Source: Venturia oleaginea
Taxonomy: Eukaryota; Ascomycota; Dothideomycetes; Venturiales; Venturiaceae
DNA: 64,000 bases
Assembly (NCBI GenBank): GCA_013176395.1
Contig: JABMLP010000014.1
Coordinates: 1,302,001 to 1,366,000 of the forward strand
Direction of reading: 5' to 3'
Part shown: positions 9,917 through 20,300 of the stretch, piece after piece
How the letters are laid out: every line of letters begins with the position of its first letter
How positions within the stretch are numbered: position 1 is the first letter of the stretch
Notes under the pieces: model-generated
Databases searched by the model: none
Told to the model about the DNA's origin: nothing
What the model saw: the letters and a program-made list of their open reading frames with translations, nothing else
Program-made: the position numbers and the translations under genes

Positions 9917-11514
9917 ACACACAGCGAGAACTCAATTTTTGGAATTTACAGAAGTATCATCTAAAGATCATCAAAACACCTCTGCCAGTGGCCGCTCCGG
10001 CCTCTAGAGGCCATCGCGCGTCCCTCAGCGTCGATGAGATATCTCTAGAGTCGCCGTCGCGGCCACGGCAGAGCAAGCAGACGAATACATGAGCAAGCTA
10101 CACGAACGATGCGTCCACCAAAGACAACAGCAACCATCTAGTCACTATCTCCCGGCTAGTCCATCACCCCAGATGACACTGCAACGCTCCGAGTCGACGA
10201 GTCACTGCTAGAACGGCAATACCTTCAACACAACTCAAACACCAGACGCCCGGTGTGCAACAATCGGCACCACACACCACTGCAACGACTAGACAATCTC
10301 TCCCAACGTCTTGGCAAACCGTCCTGCTACAAGCTGTTGCCCAGAGCCTTGAGCCTCTCCCCAAACTGTTGCGTCCCAGTTATGGCATTGGCAAGAGTAG
10401 GTGCGCGACACAGTAAGTAGTAAGGACGCATAGAAGGAGCCTATTGGCGGCAAATCCCCTCCCTGTAAGCTAGCAGACGTAGCCTTGAGCCTCTCCCCAG
10501 ACTGTTGCGTCCCAGTTATGGCAGTGGCAAGAGTAGGTGCGCGATATAGCAAGCAGGGAGAGCGACTGGCAGCAGATAGGCTCCGACTATAAGACGACAG
10601 GTCTACAACACAATCGGTGCGACACGATACGGCAGCTGCTAGAGAACCTCATCTACTATCGTCTCCGCAAACCGTCCTGCTGTAAGCTGATGTCCAGAGC
10701 CTTGAGCCTCTCCCCAAACTGTTGCGTCCCAGTTATGGCATTGGCAAGAGTAGGTGCGCAACACAGTAAGCAGTAAGGACGTATAGAAGGAGCTTATTGG
10801 CGGCAAATCCCCTCCCTACAAGCCAGCAGACGTAGCCTTGAGCCTCTCCCCAGACTGTTGCGTCCCAGTTATGGCATTGGCAAGAGTAGGAGCGCGATAT
10901 AGCAAGTAGGGAGAGCGACTAGCAGCAGATAGGCTCCGACTATAAGACGGCAGGTCTATAGCACGATCGGCGCCATACAATACGGCAGCTACCAGACAGC
11001 CTCGTCCACGGGCATACCCGGAGTATCACACCCAAGCAGCGAAATCACGACTACGATGGTTACTATTGTCTCCAGCATCACACAACCAAATACACCGCCG
11101 CATAGGAATCTGGTGCAAGGCAACTTTCACAAGCAGAAACATACTTAGGGAACCCATTGGCCTTGAGGGATAAGGCGAAACAGATAGAAAAAGCTGAGCA
11201 TTAGAGGGAGACTGTAGGTAGAAGGATAGCGAAACACGAGGCATTGCCTCTTGAGTCTACATAGCACAGATATACTAGCAGAATAACCAGTATCTACAAG
11301 AGCCAGCGGGCATTTGGAGATACTGGTTAAGGGAAAAGAGGGAGGACGGAGGGGACAGCTGGTCTTGTTTCAGTGAACGGGGCGAAGTGGGGCGCGGTGG
11401 ATTATATAATCTATCACGTGTCGGCTGTCTGATGAAGTCCTCCTAACCGGACATAGCTGCGTGATTAAGCGGCTGCAACCGAGTAGGATAAAATCAATCA
11501 ATCAATCAATCAAT
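9917..11514 (+). mobile_element. LINE-like element copy 2, right arm of the palindrome
   Basis: Nearly identical to copy 1 but in opposite orientation; only scattered single-base differences are visible. It begins CACACAGCGAGAACTC, about 8 nt shorter at its 5' end than copy 1, and ends in about six ATCA units. It is flanked by a 14-bp duplication CATGCATAT(A/T)TGTC with one mismatch (9903-9916 and 11515-11528). The target is the truncated copia 5' LTR. Confidence 0.62.
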
Positions 11515-11528
11515 CATGCATATTTGTC

Positions 11529-11570
11529 GTAAAAAACAGCACACACAGCGAGAACTCAATTTTTGGAATC
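11529..11570 (+). repeat. fragment of a third LINE-like copy (5' end only)
   Basis: Repeats the first ~38 nt of the LINE-like element (AAAAAACAGCACACACAGCG onwards) and then joins copia pol sequence. Suggests an older insertion at this spot followed by a deletion that removed most of that copy together with copia gag, protease and integrase. Confidence 0.55.
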
Positions 11571-13514
11571 CCAGTCTTTGAGAGAATTGTTAGGAAATTC
11601 ACGCCAGAGGAAATTGCATTGGCAGACTCCCAAGGGCCAGAAGCAACAAGTCGAACAGAGACATCTCACCCGGCTGAGTTTGAGACAGCAATTCCTACTC
11701 AACCTATCTCTACACCTGTGCATTCTACACCTGCATCAACTCAAGCTCAGGAACCAACAGGGCGTAAGAGACTTAGGTCAGACTCTATTACCTCGGACGA
11801 GAGACCATCGAAAAGACTCGATTACGCTATGTTCGCTCAGATCATGATGATGGCTAGTGAGCTTGCTGCAGATGGGAAAGATTTCCTAGGTGAGATCGAC
11901 GAAGCTGCTTTCATTGCGTGCAAGGAGACAGTGGGAGCCAAGCACAACATCCCTATCCCCAAGACCTACAAAGAGGCGATCCAGGACAAGAAATGGGGCC
12001 ACCTATGGAAGGAGGCTATTCAGAAGGAACTGGCTGCACTGGAGAGCAACCACACATGGAGCCAGGTTGTCCCCCCCAAGGAAGCCAATCTTGTGACATC
12101 CAAATGGGTATTCGACGTGAAGTACCTCATCAGTGGAGCAATCGATAAGTTCAAGGCAAGGCTTGTGGCCAGAGGATTCTCACAGAAACTAGGTGTAGAC
12201 TTCACGGACACCTTTGCACCTACTGTTAGGCATGATACCCTGAGATGCTTTATGGCTACTGTTGCCAAGAAGAATCTCCACATGCATGTAGTTGATGTAA
12301 ACAATGCATTCACCGAATCATTCCTGAAAGAGGACATCTTCATGATCCCTTCCCCAGGAGTAGACATTCTACCAGGCAAAGTCTTCAAGATGCTGAAGAG
12401 CTTGTATGGTCTGAAACAAGCAGCAAGAGACTGGAACCAACTCTGTGTAGAGAAATTGAAGAAGCTGGGCTTTGCCCAATCAGAAGTTGACCCCTGTCTT
12501 CTGGTTCACAAGGAGAGAGACATCATGATTCTTACATGGGTAGACGACATACCTATTGCATCCTCAAATCTCGACAATATCAAATGGTTCAAGCAAGAAT
12601 TTGGGAAGATCTTCCAGATCAAGGACCTAGGAGAACCAGACAATATTGTTGGCATGAGGATCGCCAGAGATAGAACGAAGGGAACCCTGAAGCTTGACCA
12701 AGGACACTACATCAGGGAGGCCCTCGCAAAGTTTGGAATGTCGGCGGAAAAAGGGAAGCCAACACTGTCACCCATGGATTCCTATGATGATCTGAGGAAA
12801 TCAGGACCAACAGATCCTCGCGCAGATAGTGGGAGCTACCAGGAGCAGACGGGAACATGGATGTGGCCAATGGTGATGTGCAGGCCAGATATAGCTTTTG
12901 CTATTGGAAGACTCAGCTCCTATGCATCTGACCCAACGGTATTCCATGAGAAGGCAATCAAGAAAGTAGCTAGGTACCTCAGGTCATTTCCAGATCTTGG
13001 ACTGGAATACAGCATTGGAGGACATACTGGGCTTGTGGGATACTCAGATGCAGATTACGCTATGGACAAGGTAGACAGGGTCTCCATTCTAGGATGGGTG
13101 TTCTTTCTTGCTGGAGCACCAGTTGCCTGGATGAGCAAGAAGATGAAGTCAGTAGCAACCTCTACGATGGAAGCTGAATACATGGCAATGAGCAGCGGTG
13201 GTAAACAAGCTCAATTCCTTTCATCGCTCTTGAGGGAAATGGGACATCCGGACATGGTAGGCAAGAACGCTTTTGAGCCTCTCATGGTTCTGAAGGGAGA
13301 CAACCAAGCTTGTCTCAGCCTGGTTAAGGACTCCCATGCTCATGAGAGATCTAAACACATTGACATCGCATACAACAATGTCAGAAGAATGAGGGAAAGG
13401 AACCAATTGATCGTGGAGTTCTGTCCTACTGCAGACATGGTTGCAGATGGGTTGACTAAGCCAAAGAATGGTCAACAGTTCCAGAACTTCTTACATCAAC
13501 TGGGAATGGTATAG
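11571..13514 (+). pseudogene. Ty1/copia pol remnant: reverse transcriptase and RNase H
   Basis: Open frame of about 647 codons with no start of its own; it begins where upstream pol was deleted. Reverse transcriptase blocks are present: SKWVFDVKY, the RLVARGFSQ segment, VDVNNAF, LYGLKQAARDW, and catalytic VDD at about residues 308-310 of the part starting at 11619, where the usual YVDD reads WVDD. RNase H follows with YSDADYA, STMEAEYMAM and the HIDIAYNNVR/GLTKP tail typical of copia. No gag, protease or integrase is left. The frame itself is undamaged, so the deletion was probably recent or the domain was not under decay for long. Confidence 0.85.
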
Positions 13515-13538
13515 CTAAGGTCTAGGCATGAGTGGGAG

Positions 13539-13769
13539 TGTTGAACAGTGGCATGCCAGTCCTTGATACCTCAGGCATAGTGCACGTGATAGATGCCAAG
13601 GAATGCATTGACATGCATATATATGCATGCAGATGCAACGGTGTACTTAACCTCTGCAGTCAATACAGTCAAGTCACAGGGTGACACTCGTTCTGTTCAT
13701 CGGCTCCTATCGTTAAGTTCGTGTTGAATCTACTTCCGAATAACTCTGTTTTGCTCGTTCAGCGTAACA
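13539..13769 (+). repeat. copia 3' LTR (231 bp)
   Basis: Begins TGTTGA, ends TAACA, preceded by the purine tract GAGTGGGAG and followed by target duplication AGGAG. Confidence 0.85.
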
Positions 13770-13774
13770 AGGAG

Positions 13775-15894
13775 GGATAAATGGTTGATCTGTTCACGCC
13801 TCAATAGTGCATTTGAGGCTGAGAGGCTTAATTTAGATTTCGACCTACATAACTTCTTGACCAACGCGCAAAAACGTTCTAGTGGGTATGACCACCAGTA
13901 GCAGCCAGGCCCATTCTTGGTAATGAAGTCAGCGAGATGGAGAAGCCAATGGTGGTTGATTGTGCATGCTGGTATTCTTTCATCCGTGCCTTGGTAGTAG
14001 ATCTCTTGATAACCTCGTAAAAAAACCTGGCATAATCGCTTTAGTCGAGTAATCTCGTTCCGGGTAATGGTTTGTTTGGTTGCCAGTATCCAGATATCGT
14101 GTAATTGGCAGAGATTTTGGTGAGCCTTTCACTCTAAATTCTCGTGTAGTAGTGAGATGCCATACACTTCGAGAAAATCCTGCCATTCGGCCGTCTTAAA
14201 CGACTTAAAATGATCAATTTTCTTCGCAATATGGCCATTGCGAAGCGACATGTTGACTCTGGCGTTATTAAGGACCTTTTCCATATAGCGAATAGCCTCA
14301 TCTGGGATGATATAGTTACCGCGGAGGTTGACATCGCTAGATGAATCGGCAGTCAACTTCAGACCTATCCAGGTTTTCCATAGGTTTTTCATGATGTTGA
14401 GAGGGATCAGATGCATCATATCAATGGCGAAACTGTCGGGGAAGCGGAGAGTGGGCAGCTCGAGTAATGCTGTATAATGACTGATACCTATAGCTAAAAG
14501 TTAGAAAATGCCGGGTTATAACGAGTTTACTACTACTCGTAGTATGCCACATACCTCGAATTCTTTTCTCATCTTTATCCAGCGACCCTGCGACGGCTAC
14601 CTCTGCTCGGAGATTCGTTCGTAGATGCAAGCGGCCATTTAAATGCGCAGGTGAGTTTACTGGGTAGTATTTGCCATTTGGAGCTCTGGTAGCATGAATA
14701 TAGCAAAATCTGCAAGGCGAAATCGAATTGCCTATCCGCTTAGTACCACACATTGAAGATATAGCGGGTCCGTCACCTTAGCATAATCCAGTTAGTCGTT
14801 ATTCTTGAGTTTTAGAGCAATCGGCTTAAATGAGACCGCCCTATACATAATATATAGTTAGATCGCTAACTATATATACGTTGAGTATATGGAAACACCA
14901 TACATACCTCCTGCGATTACAGCATATGCCTTAAGTACAAAGTCTCTATTCCCTCGCGTATCCCTAGTCAATACACCCTTGCCTAATTCAAGCATTTCAT
15001 CAACCAATGGTCTTAGAAAAGAGCTCAAATTTTCGGGTTCTCGCGGGCCCGGTATCAACATTGAGAGCAAAATGTTATGCTGCTTGTATCTGATCGTAGG
15101 AGGAAGATTGTAGTTGATAAGTATAACTGGTGACATACTATGCGATGCCTTCTCAGTTACCTGTACGCCATCGTAATGAATTGCGAGGGCTATATCAGTA
15201 TTTTGTGTAAAAAATCCGTTTTTGCGCAGGGTATTATACCGTTCACCACACTACCAATCGCTCAGTTCATTGAATGGTTGATTGAGATCTCGTTCGAAGA
15301 ATTGGCGGGTATAGGTTTGCATTGTATGTGCTCTGCGTGGTGAACGGTATTGGTATTGAAGTCGCTGTACCAGGGGGATATAAAGAAACGTTTGGAACGG
15401 CGGTTTCGAGGGGCGAGAATCTGGATCTTCCGGTGATGTAGTGCGCCAGCGAGCATGCTCGCAATACTGGCATTGCTCTCTATCTTCGTCGTCGCCAGTG
15501 TACGCCATCCAGCCGTTTATGCAGCAATCAATACGCTGGCCGTGAAGCCCAGTAATATTTGCAAGTTGTTTTGACCGCCGGCGCAGTGATGGAAGCTCGA
15601 TATCGAAATCGCGGCGTAGTATTGTGCGGAGAGCTTCGTAGAATACCCTACTAATCTTATTATCAACCCAATTAGCCAGATGTAAGAGGCGTATATGCTG
15701 TTGAGCAGTCTCAATAACTATAAAAAGCAGTTAGTTTAGCTGTATATGATGTTTTACCATAGTAAATGAGCTATATCATGAGATCCGAGCGGTCTGAAAA
15801 TGGAGTTGGGTATAGGAATCAAACCTTGTTCGAAATCGATACCCGGTATTGTATTAGGCTCCTGAGATAGTCCATTCTCGTCGTATATAACATC
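13775..15894 (-). pseudogene. CACTA transposase (tnp2), N-terminal and central part, with two nonsense codons
   Basis: Minus-strand exons: about 15894-15828, 15717-14908, 14776-14555 and 14487-13775, joined by introns with GTATG donors and AG acceptors (14777-14907 and 14488-14554 are clear). Hallmarks in order: zinc-like CxxC segment DDEDREQCQYCEHARW; ILINYNLPPTIRYKQHN with LLSMLIPGPREPENL; GDGPAISSMCGTK before PCRFCYIH; DMMHLIPLNIMKNLWKTW; and PACTINHHWLLHLAD followed by YPLERFCALVKK. Two in-frame stops break it: TAG at 15251-15253 and TGA at 14129-14131, the latter one C-to-T change from an Arg codon. The 5' end is lost at the Gypsy-1-family LTR. Confidence 0.85.
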
Positions 15895-15915
15895 TGTGAC
15901 GGGTTAAGATCATGC
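15895..15915 (-). repeat. left piece of an inverted Gypsy-1-family LTR (host LTR G)
   Basis: TGTGACGGGTTAAGATCATGC is the reverse complement of the Gypsy-1 LTR end, with one difference. Gypsy-1 was inserted right after it, and the remainder of LTR G continues at 21295. Confidence 0.7.
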
Positions 15916-16157
15916 TGTCACGGGCTACACCCTTGGGCCTTTATCTAGGCTTTGCCTATCTCTCTAGGGTAAGCTTGCGAATGGTTTGGCATCTCCTGTC
16001 AAACCTCGGAATGATTCTGCGGCAAGCATGTGAATGGCTTGGCATCTGCTTCAAAAGGAGTTTGCAACTGTGTATCTATCTTTTCCTCCTTAGCTAGATT
16101 GTATTGCACATTTGGGTGGTTCTCCCTGCTATCCAGGCATGATCTTAACCTGTCACA
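15916..16157 (+). repeat. Gypsy-1 5' LTR (242 bp)
   Basis: Bounded by TGTCACGGG and CTGTCACA. A CT-rich tract (TATCTTTTCCTCCTT) immediately precedes AGCTAGATTGTA at 16092-16103, the proposed RNA start. Confidence 0.82.
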
Positions 16158-16158
16158 T

Positions 16159-16168
16159 TACAATCTAG

Positions 16169-16170
<2 letters not shown>
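16159..16170 (+). promoter_or_regulatory. Gypsy-1 primer-binding site, complementary to its own LTR
   Basis: TACAATCTAGCT, 1 nt after the LTR, is the exact reverse complement of AGCTAGATTGTA at 16092-16103 inside the LTR. This is the arrangement of Tf1/sushi self-priming. A (CT)n run follows at about 16171-16202. Confidence 0.7.
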
Positions 16171-16204
<34 letters not shown>

Positions 16205-16387
16205 GTCGAACAAGCTGGACCGTGCCAGTATCGGCGCGGACTTGTTACGACTCTTCCACCTAGGATTAGCCGCGGAGGAGTACGCGTGCTTTGCGTCCTA
16301 AGTAAGAAGAGGTTTGAGCGTTATAGTTGCATAGGAAACGAATACGCAGCTATGGAAGACGGTCCACAGCAGCAATAACAGCCCACG

Positions 16388-17371
16388 ATGGAGTCGCTGA
16401 TTATGATGATTCAGGAGCTCCGGGCAAGAAACGAAGCCTTGGAACGACAGAACCAGGAAGTGGTATCTGAAATCCGGGCTACACAGAGCTCTGCCACGCA
16501 GAGCCCTGCTACGTCGATACCGAATGTTATATCCGTGGTACCTCGATCGGAACGACCCCGCCACAGTTTTCCCCACCTTTCGAAATACAGCGGGATACGA
16601 TCGACATGGGCAGCATGGAAACTGCAAGCGATAGCGAAAATTCGTACGGATGGAGAAGCGATTGGGACCCCAGCAGACTGTTTCAATTACCTATACATGA
16701 GCATGGAAAATACGGCCCAGAACAGAGTACGAGCCTGGGTCGCGTCGACCTCGGAGAGTAATCAGACCCCCGAGAACTTCCTTGAATACGCCGAATCAGT
16801 CTTCGGGGATCCCAACGAACAACAGAATGCACTGGCTCAGCTCAACTCTCTAAGACAAGGACCACGGCAGTCATTGAGTAGCTTCATGCCAAAGTTTGAC
16901 GATTTGCTAGCAAGGGCGGGAGGCAGCACATGGGGCGACTGTGTCCAGATCAATACCCTGAACTTAACCCTATCCAAAGGCTTTCGCGAACTGCTCGTTA
17001 CGGCATCACTGGATACCACAAGCTTTTTGAAATACCGGCAGGGCCTACTCGACATTGACGCGAAACTACAAGCCTTGAAATCAACTCCAGGTACCTTTGC
17101 CCAAATAGTAGACCGGCCCGAGATAGGAACGAAGTCCAACATTCAAGAGAAAATGGATTGGGAACCCACAAACTCAAACCGAGCAAAATGGGTAGCCCAA
17201 GAAGAAATTCAACGACGTCGCGAATCGGGGGCATGCTTACGTTGTGGAAAGAACAGGCATATGATCAGAGACTGCAAGATGCTCCCTGCAAAGAAACCGG
17301 GAGTTACCAAGACCAAAGCGAGCGCGGCCAGCGAAAATTCCAGTTCAGAATCAGAATCGGAAAAAGAGTAA
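16388..17371 (+). CDS. gag: Gypsy-1 Gag polyprotein
   Basis: 327 aa from ATG at 16388 to TAA. An N-terminal coiled-coil-like segment (residues ~3-30) is followed by the retrotransposon capsid region (WAAWKLQAIAKIR onwards). One CCHC zinc knuckle, CLRCGKNRHMIRDC, begins near residue 282 and binds the element RNA during packaging. The C-terminus is serine/glutamate-rich. Pol lies in the -1 frame and its frame is open across the gag stop, so Pol is presumably made as a Gag-Pol fusion by frameshifting at or before the stop. Confidence 0.9.
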   Translation: MESLIMMIQELRARNEALERQNQEVVSEIRATQSSATQSPATSIPNVISVVPRSERPRHSFPHLSKYSGIRSTWAAWKLQAIAKIRTDGEAIGTPADCFNYLYMSMENTAQNRVRAWVASTSESNQTPENFLEYAESVFGDPNEQQNALAQLNSLRQGPRQSLSSFMPKFDDLLARAGGSTWGDCVQINTLNLTLSKGFRELLVTASLDTTSFLKYRQGLLDIDAKLQALKSTPGTFAQIVDRPEIGTKSNIQEKMDWEPTNSNRAKWVAQEEIQRRRESGACLRCGKNRHMIRDCKMLPAKKPGVTKTKASAASENSSSESESEKE

Positions 17372-20300
17372 CCTCTGATCAAAGTCGTGATCAGAGGTTA
17401 ACATCAAGTGCACCATCGTCAGTACGACCATCTCAACTCACCTCAGAATGGAAGCAATTCAAACCAAAAATGGAAAGACCACTCTTCCTTGTTGACGCAC
17501 TACTGAACGATGAACACTTTGTACGCACTCTTGTAGACAACGGTTGCTCTGGATACGCGCAGATCTCAGAACGAATGGCTACAAAACTAAGACTTCCAAT
17601 GATAGACATTAGTCCCCGACATCTCGAAGGTGTATTGGAGGGACCCGTTGGAGTTATTAGGAAGGTTGCAACAGCAACACTTGATGTCGGAGGTCACCGT
17701 CGGACCCGAGCATTCATGTATGTTGTTCCTGGGCAAGAGCACGACCTTATGCTAGGCAGCCCATGGCTGGCCGAAGAAAATGTCACGTTGAATGAAAAAC
17801 AGCGAGTCCTCAAATTCCCTGATGGTTCCTCAATGAGCTCACTTCTGGAGAACGAATCTACCTTGCAGGCTAAAAAGGCGCGGCCAGTAAGCGCAGCATC
17901 ATACACCGCTTTAGTCAGAAGCATCAAGAGGCTAGACAAGCACAACATGCCGACAAGAGTATTTGCAGCGTCCTTACGAGATATTGAGAAAGCACTTCAG
18001 GTGAAGCCGGTAGTCAATCCAAAAGACTACTTACCTGAACACTACTTCCGCTACCTCCACGTTTTTGACCCCAAAAAGGCTAGCTCCCAGCCTCCGCACC
18101 GACCGGGTATCGACCATGAGATTCCATTGGAAAAGGATAGCAATGGTAAAGAGAAGGAAGTACCATGGGGACCGTTGTACAGCATGTCACGAGACGAATT
18201 GCTAGTCCTAAGAAAAATTCTCATGGATCATCTTGATAAAGAATGGATCAGGGTTAGCAAGAGCCCCGCTGGCGCACCGGTACTTTTCGCACGCAAGCCT
18301 GGACGAGGGCTTCGATTTTGCGTCGATTACCGGGGACTTGACGCGATTACAAAGAAAGACAGGTATCCGCTACCCCTGATACGAGAGACGCTGAACGCGA
18401 TCTATTCGGCAAGATGGCTAACCAAACTTGATGTGAGCGCGGCTTTTCACAAGATTCGAGTCGCGAAGGGCAAAGAATGGAAAACGGCTTTCCATACACG
18501 GTACGGGTTGTTTGAGTGGCTAGTTACTCCTCTCGGCCTTACGGGAGCACCTGCGACGTTTCAGCGATACATCAACTGGGTCTTGAGATCCTACCTGGAC
18601 GACTTCTGTACTGCTTACATGGACGATGTCTTAGTGTTTTCAAGCGGAACTTTGGAAGATCATCGGCGAAAAGTAGCACAGGTTCTTCATTCCCTAGGTG
18701 AAGCCGGATTGACCTTGGACATCACGAAATGCGATTTTGAAGCTAAAAAGGTCAAATACCTTGGCTACATTGTGGAAGTGGGCAAGGGTATTAGCATGGA
18801 TCCAGAGAAAGTTCGAGCAATCTCTGAATGGGCACCACCAACCACTGTGAAAGGTGTGAGAGGCTTCCTTGGGTTTGCCAATTACTACCGACGTTTCATC
18901 AAGGACTACTCAACATTAGCTATCCCCCTCACCCGGCTGACAAGGAAGGGATGCAAGTTTGAATGGAGCGACGATTGTCAAAACGCATTTCAAACGCTCA
19001 AGGACCGTTTTATCTCCGACCCGGTGTTACTCCACTTTGACCCAGATCGAGAAATAATTGTTGAGCCTGATGCCTCCAATTGGGCAGTCGGAGGGGCTCT
19101 ATCACAGATCGACGATGAAGGAAATGCTCGACCAGTCGCTTACTTCTCAAAAAAGAACCTACCCGCGGAATGCAACTACGACATACACGATAAAGAACTA
19201 CTCGCAGTAATACGTTGTATCCAGGAGTGGGACGCGGAGCTTAGGAGCCTTAGCGGTCCATTCAAAGTTCTAACGGACCACAAGAACTTGGAATCTTTCA
19301 TGACAGCAAAGAAGTTGAATGAAAGACAGATACGATGGATGGAACTGCTATCTCAACACAATTTCACCTTCAACTATTGCCCGGGCTCGCAAGCAGTCGT
19401 ACCCGATACACTCTCGCGTAGGGACCAAGATATACCCAGCGGCACTCAAGACGATCGAATCAAGGAGAGGATACAAGTCCTCCTCCCTCCAAAGCTCTGG
19501 GCAAAACCGGTGCGAGTAAGACAAGCGACAGAGGAGAACGAGACAGTAGAAAGTGAGAGACACGAATACAGAGGGGAAAATACGGTCGATGAGGGGGCCG
19601 AAGAGGGCAATACTAACCCCTTCGAGAATGAGGAGTTACGAGCATTATGGCTGCAAGCTGTTCAAGCCGACCCGACGTTTAGCAGCCTCCGCTCTGAAGT
19701 TGCACAAAGGAAAGGACGATTCTCCCCAGAGTTGAAGGTCCAGGTTTCAATTTCTGAATGCGACCTCGAAGATGGATTGTTACGGTACCGCGAAAGGATT
19801 TGGATATCCGACCACGAACCACTTAAGACGAAGCTCATCCAGGAAGTACACGACTCAGCAATCGCAGGACACCCGGGACGCGACGCAGCCTTCGCTTTAC
19901 TAGCACGGCGCTTTTTCTGGCCCGACCAGTCCAAAGAGGTGCGACAGTTCATCAAGAATTGCGACATCTGTGGCAGTGCAAAAGTCTGGAGACAACGACG
20001 ATGGGGTCTGCTTAAGCCCTTACCTATCCCGGACCGAATTTGGAGCGAGATCTCTATCGACTTCATTACAGACCTGCCAGAAAGCCAAGAATGTACTACC
20101 CTTGAAGTTATCACCGACAGGCTTGGAAAAGGAGTTATGTACAATGCCGTACCGAACAACGAAAGAGGTGCCGAAGCGACAGCAAACCGATTCGTCAAAA
20201 TTTTCTACCGGGCACACGGTCTACCAAATGCGATTACTAGTGATCGAGGACAAGATTGGGTCAACGCCTTCTGGAAACGGGTATGCGAGCTTACAGGTAT

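Larger units (their letters stand above)
8200..11514. repeat. 3.3 kb near-perfect palindrome
   Basis: Two LINE-like copies of about 1.6 kb in inverted orientation around a 115-bp spacer (9802-9916) that holds the start of the copia 5' LTR. Transcripts across it would fold into a long hairpin. The structure is explained by two independent insertions, as each arm has its own target duplication. Confidence 0.85.
9810..13769 (+). mobile_element. Ty1/copia LTR retrotransposon, internally deleted, inside the CACTA transposase gene
   Basis: Ends are TGTTGA at 9810 and TAACA at 13769, flanked by the 5-bp target duplication AGGAG (9805-9809 and 13770-13774; another AGGAG lies at 8188-8192 because the later LINE-like insertion copied this junction). 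Gag, protease and integrase regions are missing: the sequence jumps from within the 5' LTR to the C-terminal part of pol. The 5' LTR is truncated and invaded by LINE-like elements. It cannot move by itself. Confidence 0.85.
7394..15894 (-). mobile_element. CACTA (EnSpm-type) DNA transposon, interrupted and missing its right end
   Basis: The left end is proposed at 7394, where the sequence begins CACTACGGTCCCC, the CACTA signature, 244 bp beyond the transposase stop codon. The transposase gene (minus strand) is split by the copia insertion between 8192 and 13775 and runs up to 15894, where an inverted Gypsy-1-family LTR begins. The opposite inverted repeat is not found in the window, so the 5' end of the gene and the right terminus are lost or displaced. 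The coding part identifies the superfamily securely; the exact left boundary is inferred. Confidence 0.75.

Noticed and set aside
8200..11514. palindrome as a single DNA transposon with 1.6 kb terminal inverted repeats
   Set aside because: Each arm has its own different target duplication and an (ATCA)n tail, so two separate insertions explain it better.
16030..16263. ORF with LSLSLSLSLSLS
   Set aside because: Translation of the (CT)n run after the Gypsy-1 LTR.
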